64,000 nucleotides of DNA from Arthrobacter sp. CAU 1506 (lineage in GTDB: Bacteria; Actinomycetota; Actinomycetes; Actinomycetales; Micrococcaceae), in contig NZ_SUKC01000018.1 of the NCBI RefSeq assembly GCF_005047635.1, positions 1 to 64,000 of the forward strand, written 5' to 3'. The position numbers and the translations under genes were made by a program. The notes under the pieces were generated by a model, which was given only the letters and a program-made list of their open reading frames with translations, was not told the DNA's origin and did not search any database. Positions 35,144 to 43,958 of the stretch are shown here, one piece after another; within the stretch, counting starts at the first letter, position 1, and every line of letters starts with the position of its first letter.

Positions 35144-35935
35144 TCATCTGCGATCGAGAGAACGTCCGACATCTGCAGAGGCCGACCATAGTGCGTGGAG
35201 AATAGTCTGGTCGTCCTTCCGGTCTGCGGGTACGGTGACGCTGATGACTGCGGGCACGCGTTGGCGGTCGACAAGCGCAATGGGAACGGCGTAGGTTTTC
35301 AGGCCCGGCACCAGCTCCCCGTTGTCGCTCGCCCACCTCCGCGATCGAATCGTTTCAAGTTGGGCGAGGGCAGTTTCTGCCTTTTCCCGTCCGACTAACT
35401 CCGTGACTGCTTGTCGACGTGAATCCCGATATGCCATAAGCACCCGACCCGATGCCGATGACAGGATCGGCATGCTCGGGGTTAAGAGGAACGGTACTTC
35501 GCGGCGGCCCACGATCCGCTCGAGATAGACACACTCGTTACCTCGAGCAATGGCAAGGTGCACTATTAACGCATTCGATGCGCTTCGGAGGTCGATGAGG
35601 GTGGGCCGCGCAACGGCGGAGAGGCGCGCGGGACCGGTGACGAGCTGGCCCATCTCAAAGATTTTCCAGCCCAACTGGTACTCCTTACCCGTCTTGGAGA
35701 GGTACCCCAAGTCCACTAACTGACTGGCGAGCCTGTACGTCGTTGCCTTTGGAATGCCTGAACGGCGGCTCAACTCGGTCAACCCGACGCGGGTCAAGGT
35801 GGGAGAAAAAACCCGCAAAAGGAGGTGCACCTTGCCTAGGACCGAATCATCCGCAGTCGTGTCCTGAACGCGGAACACTGTGGGACCAGTGGCGGTCCGC
35901 TGACGAGAGGGACTCGATTCAATGATTGAAGTCAT
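35144..35935 (-). CDS. IclR-family transcriptional regulator
   Basis: 263 residues from the ATG at 35935; AAAGGAG lies upstream, and a longer TTG start overlaps the palindrome. An N-terminal winged helix (LTRVGLTELSRRSGIPKATTYRLASQLVDLGYLSKTG) is followed by the IclR effector domain. IclR proteins often control aromatic-acid catabolism. A palindrome, GTTGTCC-AAAT-GGACAAC, lies at 35954-35971, 19 bp before the start, so self-regulation is likely. It may also control the monooxygenase at 33459 or the iac-like genes. Confidence 0.9.
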   Translation of the reverse strand: MTSIIESSPSRQRTATGPTVFRVQDTTADDSVLGKVHLLLRVFSPTLTRVGLTELSRRSGIPKATTYRLASQLVDLGYLSKTGKEYQLGWKIFEMGQLVTGPARLSAVARPTLIDLRSASNALIVHLAIARGNECVYLERIVGRREVPFLLTPSMPILSSASGRVLMAYRDSRRQAVTELVGREKAETALAQLETIRSRRWASDNGELVPGLKTYAVPIALVDRQRVPAVISVTVPADRKDDQTILHALWSASADVGRSLDRR

Positions 35936-35953
35936 GTGATCATCATCTCCTTT

Positions 35954-35971
35954 GTTGTCCAAATGGACAAC
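35954..35971. promoter_or_regulatory. IclR operator candidate
   Basis: A perfect 7-bp inverted repeat, GTTGTCC-AAAT-GGACAAC, immediately upstream of the IclR gene. IclR-type operators are commonly short palindromes of this kind. Confidence 0.65.
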
Positions 35972-35974
35972 AAC

Positions 35975-36322
35975 TTATCGCGGCAATCCGCCACCCGATC
36001 CTTGTCCTCCAAACTGCTTCGTGGCATAGTAGCGGGCGGCCGTGTCCACATGGGCTTCCTTTCCCAGCCGTTTCACCGACATCATCAGGAGCACAACTAC
36101 CAGGGTCAGCTGCCCAGAGGCGCTACTGTTGGCCACCACGGTCGACTGCATCGGAGAGGGAATCGCGCCCTTGGACGGTCCCCCGAACAGCTCCACCGGA
36201 TGGCTTGCTGGATCAGTAATGCCTGCCAGCGGCGAGCTCGAGTGCGCGGCCACCCCAGGGGAATCAGCTCGCCGAATTCCACCAAACCACGCGTAAATTC
36301 TGCCGGTACGTAGTCGCACCAA
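35975..36322 (-). pseudogene. fragment of a VirD4/TraG-like coupling-protein gene (N-terminal part)
   Basis: The minus strand reads LAGITDPASHPVEL…SKGAIPSPMQSTVV, later LTLVVVLLMM…VDTAARYYATK. This lines up with residues about 42-110 of the intact coupling protein at 45131-46900 (MAGIEAPPAHPVDLIVG, KGKVPWPVQSTVV, then VDKAARYLGRGK). Only the membrane-proximal N-terminal region is present. It abuts the truncated IS110 copy, so backbone DNA lies on both sides of the island. The resemblance was judged by eye. Confidence 0.6.
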
Positions 36323-36379
36323 AGCTTCATCTCCGGTTACCGGTGCGCGGGCAGGCTTTTGTGTCGGCCGAAGGGCGCC

Positions 36380-37058
36380 CTAACTGACGCCTAGGCAAGT
36401 GGCCGGAATTTCGTCAGAGACGTGCCGCGTCTCCCTTTCTATGCGCCCTGCGACTCGCAGTCTAAGAGTACGTCTCTGAGGAGACGTCAGCTCCCGTGGG
36501 CAACCTTCCTCGGGTGGCTTCGGCGTCCACAGCACTACCAACGGCGCCCTCGACACAGTCACGGTTGTCAAGGCCTTTAGCGCCGACGGATGGTATTCGC
36601 GCAGGAGCGAACGGATGCGGTTGGCGTGCTGCTGTCGGTCCCAGACCACGTCCTGTTGTGCCCGTACGAGCACGGCTATGTCCTGGACCAGTTCCGAGTC
36701 CCGAGGAAGCGGGCGGTGGGCGTGGCGGTCTGTGCATAGGATGTTGGCCAGCGCCGGGCGTCCTGGGCATCGGGTTTCTTGTGTGAGGCCGCGTGCCGGT
36801 CGCGGTACCGGGCCATCGCCATAGGGTTGATGGCGTAGACCTCCCGGCCGCGCGATCGGAGGGCCGCGGCGAGGAGACCGCGCGGGTTTCGAGGGCCACG
36901 GGCAGACGGTCGCCTGCCTGGTCTCCATAGGTGTGGAGCAGGTCCAGCAGTTCTGCCAAACCCGCCGCCGTATCTTCAATCCCTTGCGAGGCCAGCACGG
37001 TGCCTTGCAGGTCCACGAGTGCGATGTCGTAGTGTCCCTCTGTCCCAGTCGATGCCAC
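36380..37058 (-). pseudogene. IS110 transposase remnant without start codon
   Basis: Two overlapping frames share the DEDD domain: HYDIALVDLQGTVLASQGIE (36462-37058 frame) and ILCTDRHAHRPLPRDSELV, then QQHANRIRSLLREYHPSALK (36380-36979 frame). At least two frameshifts are needed. Compared with copy A, about 53 bp are missing around the start: copy A reads GCCGCAG-AACACTT…GCTGCAG-AGGACC and this copy reads GCCACAGAGGACC, so the original ATG is gone. The C-terminal serine domain is absent. Confidence 0.85.
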
Positions 37059-37068
37059 AGAGGACCTT

Positions 37069-37340
37069 TGCGACAGGGGACAGTTGCGACCTAATAGAGA
37101 ACTCGACCGCTCGACATCTGATTGGCATTCACTTCCTCATAGGGCGCTGCTGCGGCCAGGTCTTGATGCATGAACTCTAGGGTCCGCGTTTCTGGTCGAG
37201 ACGTTGGCCGGCAGTGAGCCCCCTGAGGTCAACCTACGTTCCGTAGTGGGAGGGAGCCAGGGGGCCAATCTTTTCGACGGCTCCGGGCCACGGTAACGGG
37301 AAGACCTGATCTGGCGCCCTCAACACCCCATTGGGTAACG
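37069..37340 (-). ncRNA. IS110 non-coding end, possible bridge RNA region (copy B)
   Basis: This matches 107-381 of copy A over most of its length, including CTCGACATCTGATTGGCATT, AGACGTTGGCCGGCAG and CCACGGTAACGGGAAG. It is better preserved than the dead transposase beside it. If copy A is active, this RNA region could still act in trans; that is inference. Confidence 0.45.
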
Positions 37341-37350
37341 TGCGGCTTTG

Positions 37351-37367
37351 GGTCCACTCACCGGACC
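37351..37367. promoter_or_regulatory. inverted repeat GGTCC-N7-GGACC
   Basis: Five-base perfect arms, spacer ACTCACC, 151 bp upstream of the ABC transporter operon and just outside the IS110 end. It is a possible operator; no regulator gene is adjacent. Confidence 0.35.
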
Positions 37368-37518
37368 AGAAGATTTTGGCTTCCGCAGGGGTCTGGTCAT
37401 ACTAATGGCCGATGCACCGTGAAGTGGATCACCAATTCCTTCGGTTGTTTTCGCCACGGCTCCATTCCCCACACGGACTGCTCACACCCACACACCCGTC
37501 CCACGCTAAGGACTCCAT

Positions 37519-38487
37519 ATGAAGCTACGCATATACCGCGCCCTGGCCGTATCCGCGACTGCCGTCCTCATCGCAACCGCTTGCGGTAACGCTGACACTT
37601 CAGAAGGGAGTGGATCCGACGTTGAAGTGCTAAAAGTCAGCACGCTGGGTTCCATGGCGGATGCAGCCCTACAAATCGCCATCGACAAAGGCTACTTCGC
37701 GGAAGAAGGAGTAAGGATCGAAACTACAGTGATATCGGTCCCGCCGGCCGCGGTTGCTGCTGTACAGAGCGGCGAGGTTGACATTTCATACCTTCCAGCA
37801 GTTCCGCTCATCAATGCCGTGTCTCAGGGAATCGGTCTCACTGCCGTCGCAGGTGCCGATGAACTGCCAGAGGAAGACACCGAGAAGTACGACGACGGGG
37901 CCATAGTTGCGAGCCCCGATAGTGGAATTGAATCCTTTGCTGACCTCGAGGGCAAGAAAGTCGCGGTGCCGGCGCGGAGCGGCCAGTTCGAAATGGTCAT
38001 CACTGACGCTCTGATCAAGGCAGGGGTGGACCCGGAGACAGTCGAGTGGGTCGCCTTGGATTTCAGCGCGGCGATTGAAGCGGTCAAGAACCACAGCATC
38101 GATGTCGCTTCAATGACCAGCCCCTTCACTGCCCAGGCTCTTGATGATGGCATGAAATTATTGGGGACACCCTCAACAACAGCTTTCGGACCTGGCGCTG
38201 GTGGCATGTATGTAGCTTCCGACCAAGTCGTAGAAGACAAGACCGAAGCACTAGAGAAATTCCGCAGGGCGATCTACAAAGCAAACGCCTACGCAAACGA
38301 GCACGTGGATGAGACAGTCGCTTTGGGCATCGAAATAGCCGGATTCGATGTCGATCCCTCTCAGGTGACGCCCTTGTACTGGGCGACGGACCTAGAGCCG
38401 AATGACATCGATTCACGAGCCAAGTTGATGGCGGATTTGGGCTTCCTGAAGGGGCAGCCCGGCACGTCCGTTTCAATCATGGAGTAG
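37519..38487 (+). CDS. ABC transporter substrate-binding lipoprotein (NMT1/TauA/SsuA-like)
   Basis: 322 residues. The signal peptide ends in a lipobox, LIATAC, with C22 as the lipidated cysteine. The mature part starts VLKVSTLGSMADAALQIAIDKGYF and has the periplasmic-binding fold type II of the nitrate/sulfonate/taurine group. It would capture a small anion or aromatic substrate on the outer face of the membrane for the permeases encoded next. The sulfatase at the end of the operon points to a sulfate ester or its product. Confidence 0.9.
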   Translation: MKLRIYRALAVSATAVLIATACGNADTSEGSGSDVEVLKVSTLGSMADAALQIAIDKGYFAEEGVRIETTVISVPPAAVAAVQSGEVDISYLPAVPLINAVSQGIGLTAVAGADELPEEDTEKYDDGAIVASPDSGIESFADLEGKKVAVPARSGQFEMVITDALIKAGVDPETVEWVALDFSAAIEAVKNHSIDVASMTSPFTAQALDDGMKLLGTPSTTAFGPGAGGMYVASDQVVEDKTEALEKFRRAIYKANAYANEHVDETVALGIEIAGFDVDPSQVTPLYWATDLEPNDIDSRAKLMADLGFLKGQPGTSVSIME

Positions 38488-38496
38488 CGACTTCTA

Positions 38497-39279
38497 ATGC
38501 TAAAGCTCTCTCGTCCACCTCGTTTGGTATTTGGAATCGTCAGTGTTGTCTTCTTCTTGGCAGCGTGGGAAGTAATCGCATGGTCCGGTTTGCTTGGTTC
38601 TTCAGTTCCGGCAATGTTCACGACCTTGAGTCATACTTTTGAGTTTCTTGGCCAGGCCAACAGTTGGGCCGTCATTGGGGAGACCGTGGCAATGGCTTTA
38701 TCTGGGCTACTCTTGGCCATCGTCGCGGGGGTTGCGTTGGGAATCTTGATTGGCTTGTCTGCCACTGTAAGGCATGGCAGCAAGGTGATAGTTGAGTTTT
38801 TAAAGCCAGTGCCCCCGATAGTCATCCTCCCTGTGGTCGTGCTAGTTCTCGGACCAACCATGGGAATGGGCGTCTTCTTGGTATTTATAGGTTGCGTTAT
38901 CCCAATCCTCGTGCAGACCGCGGCCGGTGTTGTGGACACGGATCCAGTAGCCCTGGACAGCGCTCGTTCCTTCGGAATCGGAAAGCTGGAAACCACTCTC
39001 AAGGTTGTCTTGCCCTCGGCGATGGCATTTATTGGCAGTTCGATTCGAATTACTGCACCTATCGCCTTGGTTGTCGCTGTCGTTGCAGGATTGTTCGGAG
39101 GAGGGCCAGGATTGGGGCGCCTACTGATGCGCGCGGCATCTTCAGGACAGCAAACTGAGGTGTTTTCAATAGTGCTCGTGGCGGGGATGCTTGGTCTCCT
39201 TTTTCAGAGCATCAGTGTCGTCGCTGAGCGGCGAGTTCTACATTGGCATCCGTCCCAGAGAGTCGAGGAAACTCGATGA
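38497..39279 (+). CDS. ABC transporter permease (SsuC/TauC-like)
   Basis: 260 residues with about six membrane helices. The cytoplasmic EAA-like loop is DTDPVALDSARSFGIGKLET. This is a BPD-type inner membrane permease paired with a second permease gene that it overlaps by 4 bp (ATGA). Operons of this class usually have one permease; two different ones suggest a heterodimeric channel. Confidence 0.9.
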   Translation: MLKLSRPPRLVFGIVSVVFFLAAWEVIAWSGLLGSSVPAMFTTLSHTFEFLGQANSWAVIGETVAMALSGLLLAIVAGVALGILIGLSATVRHGSKVIVEFLKPVPPIVILPVVVLVLGPTMGMGVFLVFIGCVIPILVQTAAGVVDTDPVALDSARSFGIGKLETTLKVVLPSAMAFIGSSIRITAPIALVVAVVAGLFGGGPGLGRLLMRAASSGQQTEVFSIVLVAGMLGLLFQSISVVAERRVLHWHPSQRVEETR

Positions 39280-40103
39280 GAGTCCTACTGGCTACTGACA
39301 CAACATCGAACAAGCGCCAGCGTGGCATCCCGCGTCGGGCACTTCATATCTGCCTGGAAATTGGCGTACCTATCGTCTTGTTGGCCGCCTGGTTCATCTC
39401 TTCTCAGAGGTCATCGAACCCGTTCTTCCCTCCACTGGCAGAAATCCTGAATCGATTCCACGAACTTTGGCTGTTCGACCATCTGCACAGCGACGTCGTG
39501 CCCAGCATGTCCAACCTGGTTCTGGGATTTGCCATTGCTGTTTTGTTGGGCGTCATCGGCGGTGTTCTGCTGGCGCTTATGCGACCAATCGCATGGTTGG
39601 CGGACCCCCTGATCCACTTCTGGCGCGCGGTACCCCCGGTAGCCCTCGTGCCGATCTTCGTTGCGACCCTTGGCTATGGCAACGAGACCCGTCTTGTGAG
39701 CATTGTTGTAGCCGCGGTGTTTCCAACACTGATTGCCACAGTGGATGGACTGCGTTCAGTAGATTCCGGCCTCAGGGACGTAGGGCGCGCCTACAACCTG
39801 ACCTTCAGTGAACGACTACTGGTCGTGAATCTTCCGGCAGCAAGTCCCATGATCATGGCAGGCGTACAAATCAGTCTGCAAAGTGCATTCGTTGTCATGA
39901 TTGCCAGCGAAATGATGGGGACGTCGACTGGTATCGGAGCCATGACCTTGCTTGCCCAGCAATCCTACGCAAGCGCCGACATGTGGGCGGGAATTCTGTT
40001 GCTCGGCACTATTGGTTATGCGGCCAATGCTCTCTTCGAGATGGCTAGGGCGCGCATCCTGAGCTGGTACTTTAAAGCACAAAAACAAGGAGCGGCATCG
40101 TGA
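39276..40103 (+). CDS. ABC transporter permease (second subunit)
   Basis: 275 residues from the ATG at 39276, which overlaps the previous stop. About six helices follow a polar N-terminus (residues 1-25). The EAA loop is SVDSGLRDVGRAYNLTFSER. Its stop overlaps the GTG of the ATPase gene. It forms the channel with the permease at 38497. Confidence 0.9.
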   Translation: MRVLLATDTTSNKRQRGIPRRALHICLEIGVPIVLLAAWFISSQRSSNPFFPPLAEILNRFHELWLFDHLHSDVVPSMSNLVLGFAIAVLLGVIGGVLLALMRPIAWLADPLIHFWRAVPPVALVPIFVATLGYGNETRLVSIVVAAVFPTLIATVDGLRSVDSGLRDVGRAYNLTFSERLLVVNLPAASPMIMAGVQISLQSAFVVMIASEMMGTSTGIGAMTLLAQQSYASADMWAGILLLGTIGYAANALFEMARARILSWYFKAQKQGAAS

Positions 40104-40930
40104 GCAAGGCGTCCATAGAATCTTCCTCGTTTGCGAACATACAAGCCAGGTTCACCAATCGCCCGGTGCGCCTTTCAGTAGAAGGCCTCGCTAAAAGCTA
40201 CGGCAGCGGTGAGTCAAGGGTAGAAGTAATTGAGGATCTATCTTTTGAGGTCCATGCAGGGGAGATCGCCTGCATTGTCGGCCCATCCGGAGTCGGTAAA
40301 ACGACCCTGCTGAAGTGCCTGGCCGGGTTGCATCCGCTTACGGCGGGTTCCGCAGCGATCGACGGGAGGACGATACAAGGACCGCCGGCAGAAATGGCTC
40401 TCGTCTTTCAAGACTACTCGCGTTCCCTCATGCCATGGCTGACAGCTCGGCAGAACATCAGACTCCCGCTGCGGCATCTCAAGCTTGGCACGACAGAGGA
40501 AGCATCCAGGCTGGACGAGGCCCTGGAAGTGGTTGGTCTGGCACATGCTGGAAGCAAATATCCCTGGCAGCTGTCCGGCGGCATGCAACAACGTGTGGCG
40601 ATAGCCCGCGCTCTCGCTTATCGGCCAGAAGTGCTTGTGATGGACGAGCCGTTCGCTTCAGTAGATGCACAAACCCGATTCGAGTTGGAGGATCTCTGCC
40701 TTCAAATTCGCCAAGACTACGATATGACGATTGTCGTAGTCACCCATGACATTGACGAGGCGGTCTATCTTTCGGATCAAATCGTCGTTATCGGCCAGAA
40801 GCCGGCCATCGTCACGGAGATACTGCCGGTCAGCTTCCCCGAACCACGCAGCCAGTTCAGCACACGGGCGTTGCCAGCGTTTGCGGAAGCGCGCACTCAT
40901 GTGCTTCAGCTCATCCAACAGGCCCGGTAA
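40100..40930 (+). CDS. ABC transporter ATP-binding protein
   Basis: 276 residues. Walker A is VGPSGVGKTTLLKCLAG, the ABC signature LSGGMQQRVAIARAL, Walker B VLVMDEPFASVD and the switch His VVVTHDIDEAV. It has the SsuB/TauB/NrtD pattern and drives import with the two permeases. It has a GTG start coupled to the preceding stop. The sulfatase gene begins 30 bp downstream. Confidence 0.93.
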   Translation: MSKASIESSSFANIQARFTNRPVRLSVEGLAKSYGSGESRVEVIEDLSFEVHAGEIACIVGPSGVGKTTLLKCLAGLHPLTAGSAAIDGRTIQGPPAEMALVFQDYSRSLMPWLTARQNIRLPLRHLKLGTTEEASRLDEALEVVGLAHAGSKYPWQLSGGMQQRVAIARALAYRPEVLVMDEPFASVDAQTRFELEDLCLQIRQDYDMTIVVVTHDIDEAVYLSDQIVVIGQKPAIVTEILPVSFPEPRSQFSTRALPAFAEARTHVLQLIQQAR

Positions 40931-40960
40931 CCACACACCGAACTGACATTCGAGGATTCG

Positions 40961-43258
40961 ATGAACTCACGAGCCCGCAAGAACGCCTTTCCAGGAACCA
41001 TCCGTGAAACGGCTTCCGAATCTGTACCGGATTGGCCGACGTCTCCCAAGCCTCCCGTAGGAGCGCCAAACGTCATCATCGTGCTTGTAGATGACTTGGG
41101 ATTCAGCGACATCTCTCCGTACGGAGCAGAAATCGCTACACCTCATGTAGAAGGCCTTGCGGAGAGCGGCTACTTGCTGACCAACTACTACACCGCGCCA
41201 GTTTGTTCACCGGCTAGAGCATCTTTGATGACGGGACTCAACCCACATTTCGCGGGTTTTTCAACGGTGGCGCATGGAGACCCAGGGTATCCAAACAGTC
41301 GGTTGGAACTGCCGGAGGACGCTCCTACGATTGCCGAGAGCTTTCAAGCCGCCGGTTATGCGACGTTTATGGTCGGAAAATGGCACCTCACCAAGGAGTC
41401 CAAACTACACGACGGAGCAACCAAAGAATCGTGGCCCTGTCAGCGAGGGTTTGACCGCTACTACGGATGCATGGATGCCTTCACACAACTGTTCCATCCG
41501 CATCGGCTAATTCGGGACAACAGTCCGGTGCCGATAGACCAGTACCCGGAAGACTATTTCCTTACCGATGACCTGACTGACCAGGCCGTGGATATGATCC
41601 GGACGTTGAAAGCATCCGATGCTGAGAGGCCTTTTTTTCTATACTACTCGCATCATGCAGTCCATGCGCCGTTGCAAGCGAAGCCAGCTGATATGGATAA
41701 GTACCGGGGGATGTATGAGGCCGGATGGGGCGAAGTGCGACACCGGCGCTTTTCCGAACAGCTGCGCCGGGGCTTGTTTCCTGAGGGAACGGCGTTGCCA
41801 AAAGCATCAGAACCGGGTTATGAAGTCGCTCCGTGGGAGGAGCTCGACGAGGATGAGCGACTTCGCTTCGCACGGTACATGGAGGTGTATGCTGCCGCCG
41901 TCGATAATGTGGACCAAAACCTTGGAAGACTCATCGAATATCTGCGAGCCAGCGAACAATACGACAACACCATTATCGTATTTACCTCCGATAACGGCGC
42001 GTCGGGCGAAGGCGGAAGCCGAGGTACCCGTAGTTACCTCAGTAAATTTATCGATGTGCCGCAGCCTCCAGCTGATTGGGAGGTGGACGTGCCCTCGGAA
42101 CTGGATTTATTGGGTGGAGCGTTCTCTTCCGTCCACTATCCGCGTGGGTGGGCCAGTGTTTCCAACACGCCCTTTCGCTTTTACAAGGGGCATACTTTTA
42201 ATGGCGGCGTACGAGCGCCGCTGGTAGTCTCTTGGCCGTCAGGGCTTCCGCGTCGGACAGGCGACGACGGTCTACGCAACCAGTTCGCCTATGTTTCCGA
42301 CGTCGGGCAGACAGTTCTGAACCTGGCCGGTGTCCCCATGCTTCGCGGCAGGAAAAATATTGACGCCCACCCCCCTCACGGCAGATCATTCGCTCCTTGG
42401 CTACGAGACGCTAGCGCTCCGCAGACTCGTTCAGAGCAGTACTCTGAGTTCCTGGGTCACCGTTTCTACATATCGAAAGGGTGGAAGCTGGTGACTCTAC
42501 ATCCCTTCGGGACAAAGCTCACTGATGATGAATGGGAACTGTACGACCTCAACTCGGATCCCACGGAGACCAGGAACATTGCAAGTCAATATCCAGAAAT
42601 GGTATCTGCGCTGAGCAGCGAATGGCTCGCAGCAGCGTGGGAGAATCAGGTATTTCCCATCGATGACGGGTCAATGTCCTGGTTCCGGCCCGACACCGAA
42701 GGCGTCCTTGAAAAGCCAATCGTCCTGGAGCGCACTCTCGCGCCCATGGAGCGTTACCGTTCCAGTAAGTTGACGAACCTGCGCTCCTTCGTCATTACTG
42801 CCCGAGTGGAATCAGGGAACGGGGTTTTGGTGGCTCACGGCGACCAGAGCGGTGGTTACGTTATCTTCGTTGAAGACAATATGCTCTGTCTTACTTATAA
42901 CGAATACGGCCGCTGCCACCGACTTCGAGAACCGATGGACAGCGCGGCCGAAGCCAACGTAGAAGTACATTTCAACTCGTGCCCTGATTTTCGCTGGGAA
43001 ATCACCATACTCATTGATGGGCAAGAGAAGGCGCGACTGGGCCCTGTCATGGCGCTCTTTGGGTTGGCGCCGATGACAGGAATCAGCGTTGCGGCAGATC
43101 AAGGAGGCCCCGTTGACGCTGAGTTAGCTGCACGCCGAGGTCACTTCCCTTGGACTGAGGAGCATCTGAGAGTTGCGTATCACCCTGGGGCTAAGGCGGA
43201 CTACAATACGGAAGTACTAGTGGCCCTAAAGGAGAATATGGAGAGAGTTTTCGACTAG
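40961..43258 (+). CDS. arylsulfatase (type I, formylglycine-dependent)
   Basis: 765 residues. The metal-binding start VDDLGFSD (D44, D45) and the motif VCSPARASLMTG show C82 as the residue converted to formylglycine. GKWHLTKES and FTSDNGASGEGG complete the active site. A C-terminal domain (about 590-765) resembles that of large arylsulfatases such as AslA/AtsA. No signal peptide is seen, so it probably acts in the cytoplasm on an imported sulfate ester. It is the last gene of the operon with the ABC importer. The formylglycine-generating enzyme is not in the window. Confidence 0.93.
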   Translation: MNSRARKNAFPGTIRETASESVPDWPTSPKPPVGAPNVIIVLVDDLGFSDISPYGAEIATPHVEGLAESGYLLTNYYTAPVCSPARASLMTGLNPHFAGFSTVAHGDPGYPNSRLELPEDAPTIAESFQAAGYATFMVGKWHLTKESKLHDGATKESWPCQRGFDRYYGCMDAFTQLFHPHRLIRDNSPVPIDQYPEDYFLTDDLTDQAVDMIRTLKASDAERPFFLYYSHHAVHAPLQAKPADMDKYRGMYEAGWGEVRHRRFSEQLRRGLFPEGTALPKASEPGYEVAPWEELDEDERLRFARYMEVYAAAVDNVDQNLGRLIEYLRASEQYDNTIIVFTSDNGASGEGGSRGTRSYLSKFIDVPQPPADWEVDVPSELDLLGGAFSSVHYPRGWASVSNTPFRFYKGHTFNGGVRAPLVVSWPSGLPRRTGDDGLRNQFAYVSDVGQTVLNLAGVPMLRGRKNIDAHPPHGRSFAPWLRDASAPQTRSEQYSEFLGHRFYISKGWKLVTLHPFGTKLTDDEWELYDLNSDPTETRNIASQYPEMVSALSSEWLAAAWENQVFPIDDGSMSWFRPDTEGVLEKPIVLERTLAPMERYRSSKLTNLRSFVITARVESGNGVLVAHGDQSGGYVIFVEDNMLCLTYNEYGRCHRLREPMDSAAEANVEVHFNSCPDFRWEITILIDGQEKARLGPVMALFGLAPMTGISVAADQGGPVDAELAARRGHFPWTEEHLRVAYHPGAKADYNTEVLVALKENMERVFD

Positions 43259-43273
43259 CAGATACCTTGGCCG

Positions 43274-43293
43274 GCCCCATATGTGCATGGGGC
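43274..43293 (+). terminator. hairpin after the sulfatase gene
   Basis: GCCCCAT and ATGGGGC form a 7-bp stem with a 6-nt loop, 15 bp after the sulfatase stop. There is no T-run. Confidence 0.5.
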
Positions 43294-43434
43294 AATGGAT
43301 ATAGTTTAGACACCAATCCTGTGCTGGATGTTGCCCTAGTGCGTTTCGCCGAAGGTGTCCTGTTACTGCATAGGCTCAAGTATGAGGATGCGGTATGGCG
43401 CCCCGGTTCATCGTGAGGCCTCTACTCAGAGCCG

Positions 43435-43700
43435 CTACCGCAGACCTTCCTGCCGGCTTGCTGCTTTCCCTATGCGGCCGACAGCTCTTGGCGCTATGTC
43501 GGTGAACAGGTGCGCCCGCCCGGAAACGTGTCCGTCAGCGTACCGCGCGTCGTAGAAGCTGTCCCCGTCGGCTTCCCAGACTTCGATCCTGGCGCCTGGG
43601 ATCGGGATGTCGTCGGTTTCTTTCACGGTGCCTTCGACCCCGCAGGGCTGGCTCGGGACGCCGCCGGGGAATCCGAATGGCCCAGTGGTGACCGAACATC
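43435..43700 (-). pseudogene. hydroxyquinol 1,2-dioxygenase fragment
   Basis: On the minus strand [20 protein letters not shown], then [20 protein letters not shown] and RAHLFTD follow residues about 117-190 of the intact enzyme at 10203-11117, with roughly three quarters of the residues the same. The first iron tyrosine (SFYD) is kept. Both ends of the gene are missing and the frame runs into unrelated sequence after HLFTD. It is a relic of a second copy outside the IS110-bracketed island. Confidence 0.85.
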
Positions 43701-43949
43701 TGACCTTGCTCGGCGCCACCCGGCCGGCGCTTTACTTGCCGTTGCTGCTGATCCCGGTGATCCTGACCGGGCTTCCGCTCCTGATGCCCGGGAAAGTGGA
43801 AGGGTATGTCCATCGCCGCAACTGGTCTCGTGGCAGTCTTTCCCTGGATTGGATTGGCGTCCATCGGCTGGTTCTACGTGCCGGCCCTGATCGCCTTAGC
43901 CTGCGCCCTCCTGACCCGGCCAGCGGAGAGACATACTGCGCATTCTTGA
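43688..43949 (+). pseudogene. small membrane protein broken by a frameshift
   Basis: One frame gives [20 protein letters not shown], then LIPVILTGLPLLMPG. The next frame continues MSIAATGLVAVFPWIGLASI, then GWFYVPALIALACALLTRP, ending at 43947-43949. Together they make a plausible protein of about 85 residues with three hydrophobic segments. No family was recognised. It overlaps the dioxygenase fragment on the other strand slightly. Confidence 0.45.
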
Positions 43950-43958
43950 GACGAATAT

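Larger units (their letters stand above)
36380..37340 (-). mobile_element. IS110-family element, incomplete (copy B)
   Basis: It has the same orientation as copy A at the window start. The non-coding end (to 37340) and the DEDD half of the transposase are recognisable. The C-terminal half of the transposase and the other end are missing beyond about 36380. With copy A it brackets the region 382-36379 as direct repeats. Confidence 0.8.
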
